This document shows positions 9,418 through 20,700 of a stretch of DNA of 64,000 bases, piece by piece. This DNA is from Rhizobium sp. Q54. GTDB lineage: Bacteria > Pseudomonadota > Alphaproteobacteria > Rhizobiales > Xanthobacteraceae. The stretch spans positions 1 to 64,000 of the forward strand of contig CAMAWF010000004.1 in assembly GCA_945861895.1 (NCBI GenBank), in the 5' to 3' direction. The notes under the pieces are model-generated. The model worked only from the letters and a program-made list of their open reading frames with translations. It did not search any database and was not told where the DNA came from. Each line of letters opens with the position of its first letter. Within the stretch, counting starts at the first letter, position 1. The translations under genes and the position numbers were made by a program.

Positions 9418-10173
9418 TCACGCCGCCTCGTCCGCGAACTCGGCATAGCCCTTGGCTTCAAGCTCGAGCGCCAGTTCTTTGCCGCCGGTCTTCACCACGC
9501 GGCCCTTGGAAAGCACGTGCACCACGTCGGGCACGATGTAATCGAGCAGCCGCTGATAGTGGGTAATCACGATCATCGAACGCTCGGGCGAGCGCAGACG
9601 GTTGACGCCGTCGGCGACGATCTTGAGCGCGTCGATGTCGAGGCCGGAATCGGTCTCGTCGAGCACCGCAAGCCGCGGCTCCAGCATCGCCATCTGCAAA
9701 ATCTCATTGCGTTTCTTCTCGCCGCCGGAGAAACCGACATTGACCGCGCGGCGAAGCATGTCCTGCTCGATGCCGAGATGACCCGCGGTGTCGCGCACGC
9801 GCTTCATGAAATCCGGCGTGGAAAATTCCGCCTCGCCGCGCCGCTTGCGCTGCGCGTTGAGCGCCGTGCGCAGGAATGTCATGGTGGCGACGCCGGGGAT
9901 TTCCATCGGATACTGGAAGGCAAGGAAAATGCCCTTGGCCGCGCGCTCGTCCGGCGCCATCGCCAGCACGTCCTCGCCGTCGAATAAAATCTGTCCTTCC
10001 GTCACCTCGTAGCCCGCCTTTCCGGCGAGCACATAGGCGAGCGTCGACTTGCCGGAGCCATTTGGGCCCATGATGGCATGCACTGTCCCCTTCTCCACGG
10101 TGAGATCGAGACCGTTGAGGATTTTTTTGCCGCCGATTTCGACGTGCAGGTTTTTGACTTCAAGCAATGCCAT
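9418..10173 (-). CDS. sufC: SufC, ABC-type ATPase of Fe-S assembly
   Basis: 251 residues, the usual size. Soluble ABC ATPase that drives conformational change of the SufBC2D scaffold. Walker A GPNGSGKST (about 36-44), signature FSGGEKKRNE, Walker B LAVLDETDSGLD and the switch His in ITHYQRLL are all present. AGGA lies just before the ATG. 18 bases separate it from sufB. Confidence 0.97.
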   Translation of the reverse strand: MALLEVKNLHVEIGGKKILNGLDLTVEKGTVHAIMGPNGSGKSTLAYVLAGKAGYEVTEGQILFDGEDVLAMAPDERAAKGIFLAFQYPMEIPGVATMTFLRTALNAQRKRRGEAEFSTPDFMKRVRDTAGHLGIEQDMLRRAVNVGFSGGEKKRNEILQMAMLEPRLAVLDETDSGLDIDALKIVADGVNRLRSPERSMIVITHYQRLLDYIVPDVVHVLSKGRVVKTGGKELALELEAKGYAEFADEAA

Positions 10174-10191
10174 TCCAGGTCCTTATGATTG

Positions 10192-11670
<1,479 letters not shown>

Positions 11671-11769
11671 TCTTTCCTCCGCTCGCGGTTTCAAGGACCG
11701 CGGTGTGGATCAGTCGGTTATGGTCGGTTCGCTGTTATCGCGATCGATCACCTTGGGTTCGGATTGGCA

Positions 11770-12936
11770 TCAGGCGGCGATGCCGCGCTGCTCCTTACGT
11801 AATGACGAAGACACCTTATTCCAAGCGCTTAACAAGCGCTCGACGTCGGATTCCGTGGTGCTCCAGCCGAGGCTGACGCGCACCGCGCCGCGGGCGAGCG
11901 CGGGTTCCCTCCCCATGGCCGCAAGCACATATGAGGGCTGCACCTTGCCGGACGAACAGGCGGACCCGGACGACACCGCGACGCCATTGAGATCGAAGGC
12001 GATGATGGCGGTTTCCGCCTTCATGCCGGGAACCGCAAACAGCGTCGTATTGGCGAGCCGCTCGCTCTCCCGACCGAAAATAATGACGTCCGGCGTCACG
12101 GCCTTGAGCCCGGCTTCCAGCCGGTCGCGCAAAGCCGCCATGTGCCTGGCATCCCGCTCGCGCGCCGCCTTGGCCGCGACCGCCGCCGCGCCAAACCCGG
12201 CGATAGCCGCCACATTCTCGGTGCCCGCCCGCAGCCGGCGCTCCTGGCCGCCGCCGGTGATTAGCGGCTGCGCGATGTGCAGCGTTTCATCGCCCCGAAC
12301 AAGGGCGCCCACGCCCTGCGGTCCCCCCAGTTTATGCCCCGACAATGTCAGAAGATCCGCGCTCAGTTCGTTGATCTGGCAGGCAATCCGCCCGGCGCCC
12401 TGCACCGCATCCACATGCAGCAGGCCGCCGGCTTGATGTACAATCTCAGCGACCTGAGAAATCGGTTGAACCACGCCGGTCTCGTTATTGGCGAGCATGA
12501 CCGACACCATGGCCGTTTTCGTCCCGGCGAGCCGCTCTTTAAGCGCATCAAGATCGACCTGCCCGCGCGCGGTGACGGGTATTTCCTCAACCGCTTCAAG
12601 AGCAAAGCGCCCGCCCGCCCGCACGGAAGGATGTTCGATGCTCGACACCAGCAGCCGGTCGCGTTTTGCCTTGCGCGCGCCGAACTCGAGTGCCGGCGTA
12701 AGCGCCAGCATGTTGGCTTCGGTGCCGCCGGAGGTGAATGTGACGTTTTTCGCCGCCGCTCCGACCAGCGCGGCGACCTGCTCGCGCGCGGTTTCGATCA
12801 TGTGCCGCGCAGCGCGGCCTTCCGCATGCACCGAAGACGCATTGCCGGTGAGGTCCAGCGCCGCAGTCATGGCCGCGCGCGCCTCCACCCGCAAAGGCGC
12901 GGTGGCATTCCAGTCGAAATAAGCGCGCTCAAGCAT
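11770..12936 (-). CDS. cysteine desulfurase, NifS/IscS type (first gene of suf operon)
   Basis: 388 residues. Class V PLP aminotransferase fold: YFDWNATAPLR, TSGGTEANMLAL, SSIEHPSVR, HVDAVQGAGRI, PLP lysine in LTLSGHKLGGPQG and the catalytic Cys in SSGSACSSGKVQPS (group I, long loop). So the operon has an IscS-like desulfurase at its head and a SufS-type one later, an arrangement known in Rhizobiales. The ATG at 12936 (MLERAYFDWN) matches the family start; weak ribosome site. It lies downstream of an ICE-like iron box. Confidence 0.93.
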   Translation of the reverse strand: MLERAYFDWNATAPLRVEARAAMTAALDLTGNASSVHAEGRAARHMIETAREQVAALVGAAAKNVTFTSGGTEANMLALTPALEFGARKAKRDRLLVSSIEHPSVRAGGRFALEAVEEIPVTARGQVDLDALKERLAGTKTAMVSVMLANNETGVVQPISQVAEIVHQAGGLLHVDAVQGAGRIACQINELSADLLTLSGHKLGGPQGVGALVRGDETLHIAQPLITGGGQERRLRAGTENVAAIAGFGAAAVAAKAARERDARHMAALRDRLEAGLKAVTPDVIIFGRESERLANTTLFAVPGMKAETAIIAFDLNGVAVSSGSACSSGKVQPSYVLAAMGREPALARGAVRVSLGWSTTESDVERLLSAWNKVSSSLRKEQRGIAA

Positions 12937-13069
12937 TATCGCTGCCTGTATCTTGATACCGTTTTGGCCTACGCCCCTCAAAAAGCTTGCTTTTTGCCCC
13001 AGGGGTCATGTTAGAAACCGTTATCGCGCTTGGCCAGCCGCTTTATATCTGCGCCGCAGAAACCCGAAA

Positions 13070-13086
13070 TTTAGAGTAGTTCTAGA
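13070..13086. promoter_or_regulatory. ICE/Irr-box-like iron control element
   Basis: TTTAGAG-TAG-TTCTAGA is a 7-3-7 inverted repeat differing at two positions from the rhizobial iron control element TTTAGAA-N3-TTCTAAA bound by Irr. It lies 134 bases upstream of the suf operon start on the minus strand and 82 bases upstream of the divergent hydrolase. Irr/ICE control of suf genes is known in Bradyrhizobiaceae, which supports the reading; binding is not shown here. Confidence 0.72.
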
Positions 13087-13167
13087 TAGTTACGTGGGTC
13101 CGCCGCTCCCGTCAAGCTGCGTTGGATGGCTCATCCGATAGCCGCACCGTTCGAGGTCGAAACAGAC

Positions 13168-13830
13168 ATGCCCGAAGTCATTTTTACCGGTCCGGCAGGG
13201 CGGATCGAGGGTCGCTACCATCCGGCACGGCAGAAAAACGCGCCCATCGCCATCGTCCTGCATCCGCACCCGCAGTTTGGCGGGACGATGAACCACCAGA
13301 TCATCTACCAGCTCTACTATGCCTTCGTGCACCGCGGCTTTTCCGCGCTGCGCTTTAATTTTCGCGGCGTCGGGCGCAGCCAGGGCTCGTTCGACCATGG
13401 CACCGGCGAATTGTCGGATGCGGCGTCGGCGCTCGACTGGGCGCAAACCATCAACCCCGAGGCCAAGAGCTGCTGGATCGCGGGCTTTTCGTTCGGCGCG
13501 TGGATCGGCATGCAATTGCTGATGCGCCGGCCGGAGATCGAGGGCTTCATCTCGATCTGCCCGCCGGCAAACCTCTACGATTTCACGTTTTTGGCGCCGT
13601 GTCCGTCGTCGGGACTGATTATCCACGGCGACAAGGACGCCGTCGTGCCGCCGAAAGACGTCACCACCCTGGTCGACAAGCTCAAGACCCAGAAGGGCAT
13701 CATCATCGAGCAGAAGATCATCGCCGGCGCCAACCACTTCTTCGACGGTAAGGTCGAACCGCTGCTCACCTCGATCGCCGGCTACCTCGACAAGCGGCTC
13801 AAGGTCGAGCGCAAGCCAAGCGCGGCGTAG
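13168..13830 (+). CDS. alpha/beta hydrolase
   Basis: 220 residues. Compact alpha/beta hydrolase fold with HPHPQFGGTMNHQI (oxyanion region), LRFNFRGVGRSQG, the nucleophile elbow GFSFGAW, an acid in HGDKDAVVPP and the catalytic His in ANHFFDGK. Start chosen at MPEVIFTGPAGRIEG, the conserved N-terminus of this family, rather than the in-frame ATG 42 bases upstream. Substrate unknown. It is divergent from the suf operon and shares its regulatory region, an arrangement that recurs in this group. Confidence 0.9.
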   Translation: MPEVIFTGPAGRIEGRYHPARQKNAPIAIVLHPHPQFGGTMNHQIIYQLYYAFVHRGFSALRFNFRGVGRSQGSFDHGTGELSDAASALDWAQTINPEAKSCWIAGFSFGAWIGMQLLMRRPEIEGFISICPPANLYDFTFLAPCPSSGLIIHGDKDAVVPPKDVTTLVDKLKTQKGIIIEQKIIAGANHFFDGKVEPLLTSIAGYLDKRLKVERKPSAA

Positions 13831-13833
13831 ATT

Positions 13834-14946
13834 TCAGCGCGGAATTACCACCCGACCACCGCTGGTCGGGCGCGCAACACCGGTCGTGGTCGGGAATGTT
13901 ATCGGCATGTTCGCCATTGTGCGCACCGCCAGATAAGCGAACGCCTGCGCCTCCAAAGCCTCGATCGACCAGCCGACCGCATCGGCGGTTTCCACGCTCG
14001 CGGGCGCCAGCCGCTGCTTGAGCATCCGCACCAGCGTCGGGTTATGCGCGCCGCCGCCGGCCACGATCCAGGCGCGCGGCGGCTTCGGCAACAGCGGTAC
14101 GATGCGGGCGACCGAAGCGGCCGTGAGCGCGGACAGCGTCGCCGCGCCATCGACGACGGAAAAATCCGGCAGCCCGATATTGGCGAACGCAAACGCATTG
14201 CGGTCGAGCGATTTCGGGCACGGCTGCGTGAAAAACGCGTGTTCCAGCACGCGCGCGACGAAGGCTTCGTCGACTTTTCCCTTCGCTGCCTGGTCGCCGT
14301 CGCGGTCGAGCGGCGCGCCGGTGCGCGCGCGCATGAAATCGTCGATCAGCGCATTGCCCGGGCCGGTGTCGCAGGCAACCGGCATGCCGCCGTCGACATA
14401 AGTCACGTTGGCGACGCCGCCGACATTGAGCACGGCGATCGGATGCGGCCGGTCGAGACCGCGCGCGATGGCCTGATGAAACACCGGAACGATCGGCGCG
14501 CCCTGCCCGCCGGCGGCGATATCGGCGGCGCGAAAGTCGTAAGCCACCGGCAGACGCAGGCGCTGCGCTAACGCTACGCCGTCGCCGATCTGCACCGTGA
14601 GCCGCGCCGCCGGCTTGTGCAGCACGGTCTGCCCGTGAAAGCCGACGACCGCGACATTTGCGCGCTCGATGCGCTCGGCCTTGAGAAAGGTCTCCACCGT
14701 CTCGGCATGCACGCGGGTGACGAAAGCCTCGGCCTCCGCCAGCACGCCCGGCCGTGAATTCCGCTCGGTGAGCGCGGCGCCCTCGGCCAGCGCCCGGCGC
14801 AGCAGCGCGCGTTCGTCTTCCGTATAGGGCCGGTAGCCGGTCGGCCCAAAACCCGCGATGCGCTCGCCATCGGTTTCGATCAGCGCCACATCGACGCCGT
14901 CGAGCGAGGTGCCGCTCATCAGCCCAATCGCACGAACGACCGCCAC
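13834..14946 (-). CDS. anmK: anhydro-N-acetylmuramic acid kinase
   Basis: 370 residues. Phosphorylates 1,6-anhydroMurNAc during cell-wall recycling. Shows AIGLMSGTSLDGVD (ATP loop), GFHGQTVLHKP, DFRAADIAAGGQGAPIVP and NVGGVANVT, then DTGPGNALID and AGGGAHNPTL. I start at GTG 14946 (VAVVRAIGLMSG), which has a purine-rich site upstream and gives the family length; a longer in-frame frame exists but lacks conservation. It is convergent with the hydrolase by a few bases. Confidence 0.93.
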   Translation of the reverse strand: MAVVRAIGLMSGTSLDGVDVALIETDGERIAGFGPTGYRPYTEDERALLRRALAEGAALTERNSRPGVLAEAEAFVTRVHAETVETFLKAERIERANVAVVGFHGQTVLHKPAARLTVQIGDGVALAQRLRLPVAYDFRAADIAAGGQGAPIVPVFHQAIARGLDRPHPIAVLNVGGVANVTYVDGGMPVACDTGPGNALIDDFMRARTGAPLDRDGDQAAKGKVDEAFVARVLEHAFFTQPCPKSLDRNAFAFANIGLPDFSVVDGAATLSALTAASVARIVPLLPKPPRAWIVAGGGAHNPTLVRMLKQRLAPASVETADAVGWSIEALEAQAFAYLAVRTMANMPITFPTTTGVARPTSGGRVVIPR

Positions 14947-15066
14947 TCCCTTAAGTCCCCCGCACGCGCTTCGAGTTGAATCCGACGCCGGACCTGTTAC
15001 ACCACCGGCATTGAACAGGCGATAGCACAACGGCCAAATGCGCTATAGACAAGAGCGCCTATAAAC

Positions 15067-16323
15067 ATGAGCGCCTATAAATCCGAATTCCTTAACGTCC
15101 TGGCGAACCGGGGCTTCATCCATCAGCTGTCCGAGCCGGAAGCGCTCGACGCGCTGGCGGCCAAGGGCGCGATCACCGGCTATATCGGCTTCGATTGCAC
15201 GGCGGCCTCGCTGCATGTCGGCTCGCTATTGCCGATCATGCTGCTGTACTGGATGCAGCAGACCGGGCACCGGCCGATCGCGCTGATGGGCGGCGGCACC
15301 ACGCGGGTGGGCGACCCTTCCGGCAAGGACGAGAGCCGCAAGGTGCTCACCGACGAGATCATTGCGGAAAACCTCAAAAGCATCCGCGCGATCTTTTCCA
15401 GGTTCCTGAAGTTCGAGGACAGCGGCGGCAACGCCGTGATGGCGAATAACGCGGACTGGCTGAACTCACTCAATTACATCGATTTCCTGCGCGATGTCGG
15501 GCGGCACTTTTCGGTCAACCGCATGCTCGCCTTCGACTCGGTGAAGATGCGGCTCGACCGCCAGCAGGAACTCTCGTTCCTGGAATTCAACTACATGATC
15601 CTGCAAGCCTACGACTTCGTCGAGCTGCACAAGCGCGAAAAGTGCGTGCTGCAAATGGGCGGCTCCGACCAGTGGGGCAATATCATCAACGGCATCGATC
15701 TCGGCCGCCGCATGCTCAACGCACAATTGTTCGCGCTCACCTCTCCGCTGATCACAACGTCCTCCGGCGCCAAGATGGGCAAGACCGCGGCCGGCGCGGT
15801 GTGGCTCGACGCTCGAATGACCAGCCAGTACGACTTCTGGCAATATTGGCGCAACACCGAGGACGGCGATGTGGCGCGTTTCCTAAAGCTGTTCACCGTG
15901 CTGCCGCTCGGCGAAATCGAAAAGCTTGCCGCGCTCAAGGGGCAGGATATCAACGAGGCGAAAAAGGTGCTGGCCACCGAGGCAACCGCACTCATACATG
16001 GACGCGCCGCCGCCGCCGAGGCTGCCGGTACCGCACGAAAAACTTTTGAAGAGGGCACGCTCGCCGAAACACTGCCGACCGTCGAGATCGCGCGCACCGA
16101 ACTCGACAAAGGCATCGGCGTGCTCACGGTGTTTGCGGAAAAAACCGGCATCGTCGGCTCGAACGGCGAAGCGCGCCGGCAGATCAAGGCGGGCGGCTTG
16201 AAGGTCAACGATGTTTCCGTCACCGACGAAAAGATGACGCTGACGCTGCGCGATCTCACACCCGAGGGCGTCGTCAAGCTCTCGCTCGGCCGCAAACGCC
16301 ACGTGCTGCTCAAGCCGGTGTAG
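15067..16323 (+). CDS. tyrS: tyrosyl-tRNA synthetase
   Basis: 418 residues, class Ic synthetase. HIGH-equivalent HVGS (in SLHVGSLLP, about 51), tyrosine-binding region with QAYDFVEL and GGSDQWGNI, and the KMSKS-equivalent AKMGKTAAG (about 237). A C-terminal S4 RNA-binding domain is visible from about 350 ([16 protein letters not shown]). Divergent from anmK with 120 bases between. Confidence 0.96.
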   Translation: MSAYKSEFLNVLANRGFIHQLSEPEALDALAAKGAITGYIGFDCTAASLHVGSLLPIMLLYWMQQTGHRPIALMGGGTTRVGDPSGKDESRKVLTDEIIAENLKSIRAIFSRFLKFEDSGGNAVMANNADWLNSLNYIDFLRDVGRHFSVNRMLAFDSVKMRLDRQQELSFLEFNYMILQAYDFVELHKREKCVLQMGGSDQWGNIINGIDLGRRMLNAQLFALTSPLITTSSGAKMGKTAAGAVWLDARMTSQYDFWQYWRNTEDGDVARFLKLFTVLPLGEIEKLAALKGQDINEAKKVLATEATALIHGRAAAAEAAGTARKTFEEGTLAETLPTVEIARTELDKGIGVLTVFAEKTGIVGSNGEARRQIKAGGLKVNDVSVTDEKMTLTLRDLTPEGVVKLSLGRKRHVLLKPV

Positions 16324-16336
16324 GGGCCTTATTCTT

Positions 16337-16385
16337 GCGCATGATCTTTTCCGAAAACCGGTTCCCACTTTTCGGGATCATGCGC
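16337..16385. repeat. rhizobial palindromic repeat (GCGCATGATC...GATCATGCGC)
   Basis: Perfect 10-base arms GCGCATGATC at 16337-16346 and GATCATGCGC at 16376-16385 around a core containing CCGAAAACCGGTTCCCACTTTTCGG. This exact sequence type is very abundant between genes in Bradyrhizobium/Rhodopseudomonas relatives. It sits between the convergent tyrS and the AsmA-like gene and touches the latter's stop codon; it could serve both as a 3' structure. Confidence 0.9.
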
Positions 16386-19300
16386 TAACGCGTCGGCTCG
16401 ACGAATGTCCGGTCGGTGCCGGTGTCGCGGAATTCAAAAAACTTGCGCAACAATCCCGGCGCGATGGCGGAAATCGGATTGACCTGGATGCGCGGACTGC
16501 CGGGCTGGCCGGTCACTTCATAGGTAATGCCTAGCAGGCCCTCGTTGCTGCCGCCGCCGAGGAACATGCCGACGATCGGAATCTGGCCGAACATGTTGTT
16601 GAGCCCGAACAGCGGCACGAAGGTGCCGCGCATCCTGATCTCTTCACGCGCATAGTCCATCTGGCCTTCGATGGTGGCGCCGACCAGCGGTCCGCGCACC
16701 ACGCCGTTGCGCACCATCATGCGCCCCGCACTGCGGGTGAATTCGGCGCGCGCCTGGGTGAAATCGACCGATCCGCGTGCGCCACTCGGCGCTCCGGCAA
16801 TGACGCGATCGAGCGCCGGCTCGCCGCGGATGGTGAAATTGCTGACATTGATCAGCCCCTCCTGCGGGGCATGGTCCAGCGTCGGCGGGTCCATCCCGAC
16901 CCACATCTTGCCGCCATACATGCGCGGATATACCTCTGCAAAACGGAAAAATGCGCCGGCATCATTGGTCTCAAAATAGAGAACCTGGCGGCCGGTGTTG
17001 ACGCGCGTGCGCATCTCACCGATCAGCGGCGTGTCGCGGCCGATCTTGGCGTTCATCGTGAAACTGCGAATGCGGCCGCCACGGCGCGAAAGCCGAAGTT
17101 CGAGCGAGCGCAGCGCTTCACCGTGATAGCCGGCCACCGCGCCGATCCGCACATCGATATCGAGATCGCTCTGCCGCGGCTTGCCGCGCTGCTCGCTCGG
17201 CTGGCCGGCGACGGAGGTTTTGACGAAGTTGCGGCCATCGTAGACGTCGCCGCGCATCACCACACGCAGCGCGCCGTCGCTGCCACGGTCGGCCTTCAGC
17301 GTCAGTTTGTCTCCGTCGGAGAGCGCAAAGACAGGAAAATTCGCCGACACAAGCTCGCCACCGGCATCGAGTTCGACCGCGCCCTTGGCGAGCGTCCCCT
17401 GCCCATCGATGGTGATGTCGTCGAACCGGGTGAGACCTTTATCCCTGGTCAGCATGAAGCTCGCGCGTGCGGACTTGCCCGCGGGCTTCACCCAGCCGGG
17501 CAGCAGATTGTCGATCTTTGCCGGCGTGAAGTCGGCTTCCACCGCGAAAGTGCCTTCCTTGTCGCCACTGCCGACACGGCCAGCAAGCTTGACCGGCACA
17601 GACCCAGTGACCGTCGCACCGAAATCGACGCCGAGCCGCGAGCGCGCCGCTTCGTCGAGTGTCGCCTGCACGCGCACCTCGGCGTCGGCCTCGCCCTTCG
17701 ATTTGCGGTATTCGAGAGCGGCCGGCACGCCGTTGATCTTCACATCGCCCTTGATCAGATAGTTTTGCGTATTGGCGGTCACGCGCAACGCCGCCGCCTC
17801 GACCTTGTGCCCCGCCAACATCCGCTCGGCGACCAGATTGGTGATATCGGCGGTGATTGTGTAATTCGTCGATCCTCTCGGCAGATCGGGCCTCAGCGGC
17901 AGGCCGAGCGTTACCAGCGCGGTGAGCGTCCCGCGGCTTGCCGCCGGGTCGAGCGGCACGCCCGCGAATTCACGCAAACGCTCCATCGCCAGCAGTTCGG
18001 CGGCAGAGGCTACCGATCCGTCGATGCGGAAGCGCGCCCGCGCCGGCGGCGCTTTCGGGTGCGTGTCCGGCACCTCGAACACGCCGGACGCCACGTTGAG
18101 CTTGCGTCCGGGCGAGACTTCGATCGTGCCGCGGCCGAGGCTCACGGTGGCGGTCTGCCCGGTGATGCGGACATTGAGATCGGCGTCGCGGATCGCCGGC
18201 AATGATTCGACCGGGCGGATGGTGGTCCCGCTGGTGTCGATATCGATCGACAATCCTTCTTCCGGCATCGGAGGTCCGCCGTGGCGGAATGCCGGCAGCG
18301 GCGCGTTGGCCGCGATCACCAGACGCTCGACCGTGCCGCCCGATACATGCTCCTGAACCCACGGCCGCACTTTGACCGCGACGAAGCTGGGCCACATTTT
18401 TTTCAGCGCCGTGACCGACATTTTGGTGCCGGCGACGCCGAGCGCGAGCCGCGGCACGGTCCCAGAATAATCGAGATGGCCGGAGATCGCGAGACCGACA
18501 TTATACGATGGCCGCACATCGACCCTGCCGAAATTGCTTTGCTCGAGATCGATGCGGCGTTTAGCCGGGTCGAAACGCGCGCGCAGCGAGGCACGATTGA
18601 GCACGAGCGTCTCCTCGTCCGCGCGCTCGGAGGAACCAAGTATAAACGGATCGACCGGACCGCGATTCAACTCGAACAGCCAGATGCCGCTCTGATCGCG
18701 CAGCGCTTCCAGCTTCGCCAGCAAGGTGACGCGATTGCCGCCGGATACGATCTGGAACGGCACCACCAGGCTGCGCCGCTGGGCATCCCAGTTCAGGGTG
18801 AATTCGGCGCGGTCGATGTCCAGCCGCGTCACCGGTGTTGCGAGATCGCTGATGTAGCCGGCCTCGGCGAGCACCTGGCCTTCAACCGATTGCGGCGTCC
18901 CGTCAGGTGTGATTTCGCCGCGAATGCTTGCGGACATCAACAGGTCGGCCTCGAACTCGCCTTCGCCCAGGCGCAGCGCCAGCAGCAGGTCCTTGGATGA
19001 AACCCTGCGCGCCTCAAGCCCGATGGCGCGCAGGCCGCCGCTCAGCGGCGTCATCGCCGCGCTGAATTGCCAAGGGCGATCGGGATTATCCGAATTGACG
19101 CGCAGGATGATGCCGCCGGGTTTCGGCCGCGTCAGGCTGAGATTGATCCGCTCGAAAGTCCAGCGCTTGCCGTTGCGCCGGTCGTCGACCGTCAGGCTGC
19201 CGTTTTTGAGCCCGAGTTCGTCCAATTCGTGGCCGTCAAGTCCGCTGGCGCCGAGGCCATCGATCCAGGCCAGCATCGCAGCAATGTCCTCAAAGCCGCC

Positions 19301-19954
19301 GCGCAATGACGAAGGTGGCGCCTCGTCGCCGGCCGCAGTTGCCGGCGCGCGCCGTAGCGGCGGCGCGGTGGCGGCCGGAGCGGTCGCGATCGGGCGTTTA
19401 TCGGCGCCGGCGAAAACCGTGACCTTGCCGTCGGCCTCGATGCGCACCGCCATTTCGGCGCCGACCAGATTAAGACTTTCCGCGCGCACGCGGCCGGACA
19501 ACAGGCTCGCTCCGGAAAGGCCGACTTCCGCCTTGGGGGCGCTCGCCACTACTGTGCCGTCGGCATCGCGCACGACGATGTCGCGAAGCCGTAGCGCAGT
19601 GCGGCCGTTTTCGTCGCGTTCGAGCTGGGTGCCGCCGACCTCGACGCGATGGCGGCGGCCGAAATTCTCCTCGATCGCGGCGGTGAGCCAGGGCGTCGCC
19701 AGATCGAGCGCGATCGGGCCGCTGTTGAGGCGCCACCACAGTATGCTGACCGCGATTCCGAAAACACCGCACAGAAAGCCCGCGGTCCACAGCGTGCGGC
19801 GGAGTATCCGGTGGCGCATCAGCGCGGCAAATCGCTCGCGCAGCCGCCGCTTCGACCGGTGGCCGCCATGACCGGGCGGGCGATGCAAATGCAGGCCGGA
19901 TTCCAGCTTGTGAAACGCCGCCGTCAGTCCGCTGCTGCTGTCCTTAGCCGTCAT
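16385..19954 (-). CDS. large AsmA-like / DUF3971 envelope protein
   Basis: 1189 residues. A basic cytoplasmic leader of about 55 residues precedes one membrane helix (about 56-78, TAGFLCGVFGIAVSILW), then a long beta-rich periplasmic part. The C-terminus has the AsmA_2/DUF3971 signature region (VEGQMDYA-like GATIEGQMDYAREEIRMRG, ... FGQIPIVGMFLGGGSNEGLLGITYEVTGQPGSPRIQVNPISAIAPG). Homologues (YhdP/TamB/AsmA group) are thought to form bridges for phospholipid transport between membranes. Transcribed alone; convergent with tyrS. Confidence 0.88.
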   Translation of the reverse strand: MTAKDSSSGLTAAFHKLESGLHLHRPPGHGGHRSKRRLRERFAALMRHRILRRTLWTAGFLCGVFGIAVSILWWRLNSGPIALDLATPWLTAAIEENFGRRHRVEVGGTQLERDENGRTALRLRDIVVRDADGTVVASAPKAEVGLSGASLLSGRVRAESLNLVGAEMAVRIEADGKVTVFAGADKRPIATAPAATAPPLRRAPATAAGDEAPPSSLRGGFEDIAAMLAWIDGLGASGLDGHELDELGLKNGSLTVDDRRNGKRWTFERINLSLTRPKPGGIILRVNSDNPDRPWQFSAAMTPLSGGLRAIGLEARRVSSKDLLLALRLGEGEFEADLLMSASIRGEITPDGTPQSVEGQVLAEAGYISDLATPVTRLDIDRAEFTLNWDAQRRSLVVPFQIVSGGNRVTLLAKLEALRDQSGIWLFELNRGPVDPFILGSSERADEETLVLNRASLRARFDPAKRRIDLEQSNFGRVDVRPSYNVGLAISGHLDYSGTVPRLALGVAGTKMSVTALKKMWPSFVAVKVRPWVQEHVSGGTVERLVIAANAPLPAFRHGGPPMPEEGLSIDIDTSGTTIRPVESLPAIRDADLNVRITGQTATVSLGRGTIEVSPGRKLNVASGVFEVPDTHPKAPPARARFRIDGSVASAAELLAMERLREFAGVPLDPAASRGTLTALVTLGLPLRPDLPRGSTNYTITADITNLVAERMLAGHKVEAAALRVTANTQNYLIKGDVKINGVPAALEYRKSKGEADAEVRVQATLDEAARSRLGVDFGATVTGSVPVKLAGRVGSGDKEGTFAVEADFTPAKIDNLLPGWVKPAGKSARASFMLTRDKGLTRFDDITIDGQGTLAKGAVELDAGGELVSANFPVFALSDGDKLTLKADRGSDGALRVVMRGDVYDGRNFVKTSVAGQPSEQRGKPRQSDLDIDVRIGAVAGYHGEALRSLELRLSRRGGRIRSFTMNAKIGRDTPLIGEMRTRVNTGRQVLYFETNDAGAFFRFAEVYPRMYGGKMWVGMDPPTLDHAPQEGLINVSNFTIRGEPALDRVIAGAPSGARGSVDFTQARAEFTRSAGRMMVRNGVVRGPLVGATIEGQMDYAREEIRMRGTFVPLFGLNNMFGQIPIVGMFLGGGSNEGLLGITYEVTGQPGSPRIQVNPISAIAPGLLRKFFEFRDTGTDRTFVEPTR

Positions 19955-20118
19955 CGCCCTTGGGCGCCCCTTGTCCGCCGCATCAGCGCTGAAGTATCGC
20001 CTAGCTAGGCGATTCGCTTAATCGCGCTTCCCGGGAATCCCGTGGAACCGGCTACGCCCACCCGACATGATATGCTAACCGCAACATTGACCGCTTGAAA
20101 ACGACGAAAGGAAGGCAT

Positions 20119-20586
20119 TTGACCGGTCTTAGCGAGGGTTCGCGCGCGCCCGCCTTCACCCTGCCGCGCGACGGCGGCGACGGCGTATCGCTGGCCGACT
20201 TCAAGGGCCGCAAGCTGGTGCTCTATTTCTATCCGAAGGCCGACACCTCCGGCTGCACCGCCGAAGCCATAGCCTTCACGGGCCTGCGCGCGGCGTTTGC
20301 CAAGGCCGGTGCGGAGATTCTTGGCGTTTCCGCCGATCCGGTGAAAGCGCTGGACAAATTCAAAGCCAAGCACGATCTCAAAATCGCGCTCGCCTCGGAC
20401 GCGACGCACAAGATGCTGACGGCCTATGGGGCGTGGGGCGAAAAATCGATGTATGGGCGCAAATATATGGGCGTCATGCGCAAAACCTTCCTGATCGGCG
20501 GCGATGGGCGCATTGCCCGCATCTGGCCGAAGGTGGCGGTTTCCGGCCACGCCGAGGAGGTTCTGGCTGCGGCAAAAGCGCTGTAA
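20119..20586 (+). CDS. bcp: peroxiredoxin, Bcp/PrxQ type
   Basis: 155 residues. Thiol peroxidase reducing H2O2 and organic peroxides. Peroxidatic Cys in YPKADTSGCTAEA; the resolving Cys five residues later in the E. coli protein is Ile here, so it is a 1-Cys-type Bcp unless another Cys substitutes (none is seen). The start is probably TTG 20119 with AAAGGA six bases upstream; an in-frame TTG at 20095 is the alternative. Conserved GRKYMGVMRKTFLI follows. Confidence 0.9.
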   Translation: MTGLSEGSRAPAFTLPRDGGDGVSLADFKGRKLVLYFYPKADTSGCTAEAIAFTGLRAAFAKAGAEILGVSADPVKALDKFKAKHDLKIALASDATHKMLTAYGAWGEKSMYGRKYMGVMRKTFLIGGDGRIARIWPKVAVSGHAEEVLAAAKAL

Positions 20587-20700
20587 ACGCGGCGCTTACT
20601 TCGGCCGGCGGCGCAGAAGTTTCCGGATTTTTAACTATAACCGTCTGAAATCGACGCCTTGAGTCACCGGTGCGGAAAACCGCGCCGGCAGGGAGTGTCG

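Noticed and set aside
9282-9461. N-terminal extension of SufD through the repeat
   Set aside because: The extension encodes translated palindromic repeat and lacks family similarity; a normal SufD start exists at 9281.
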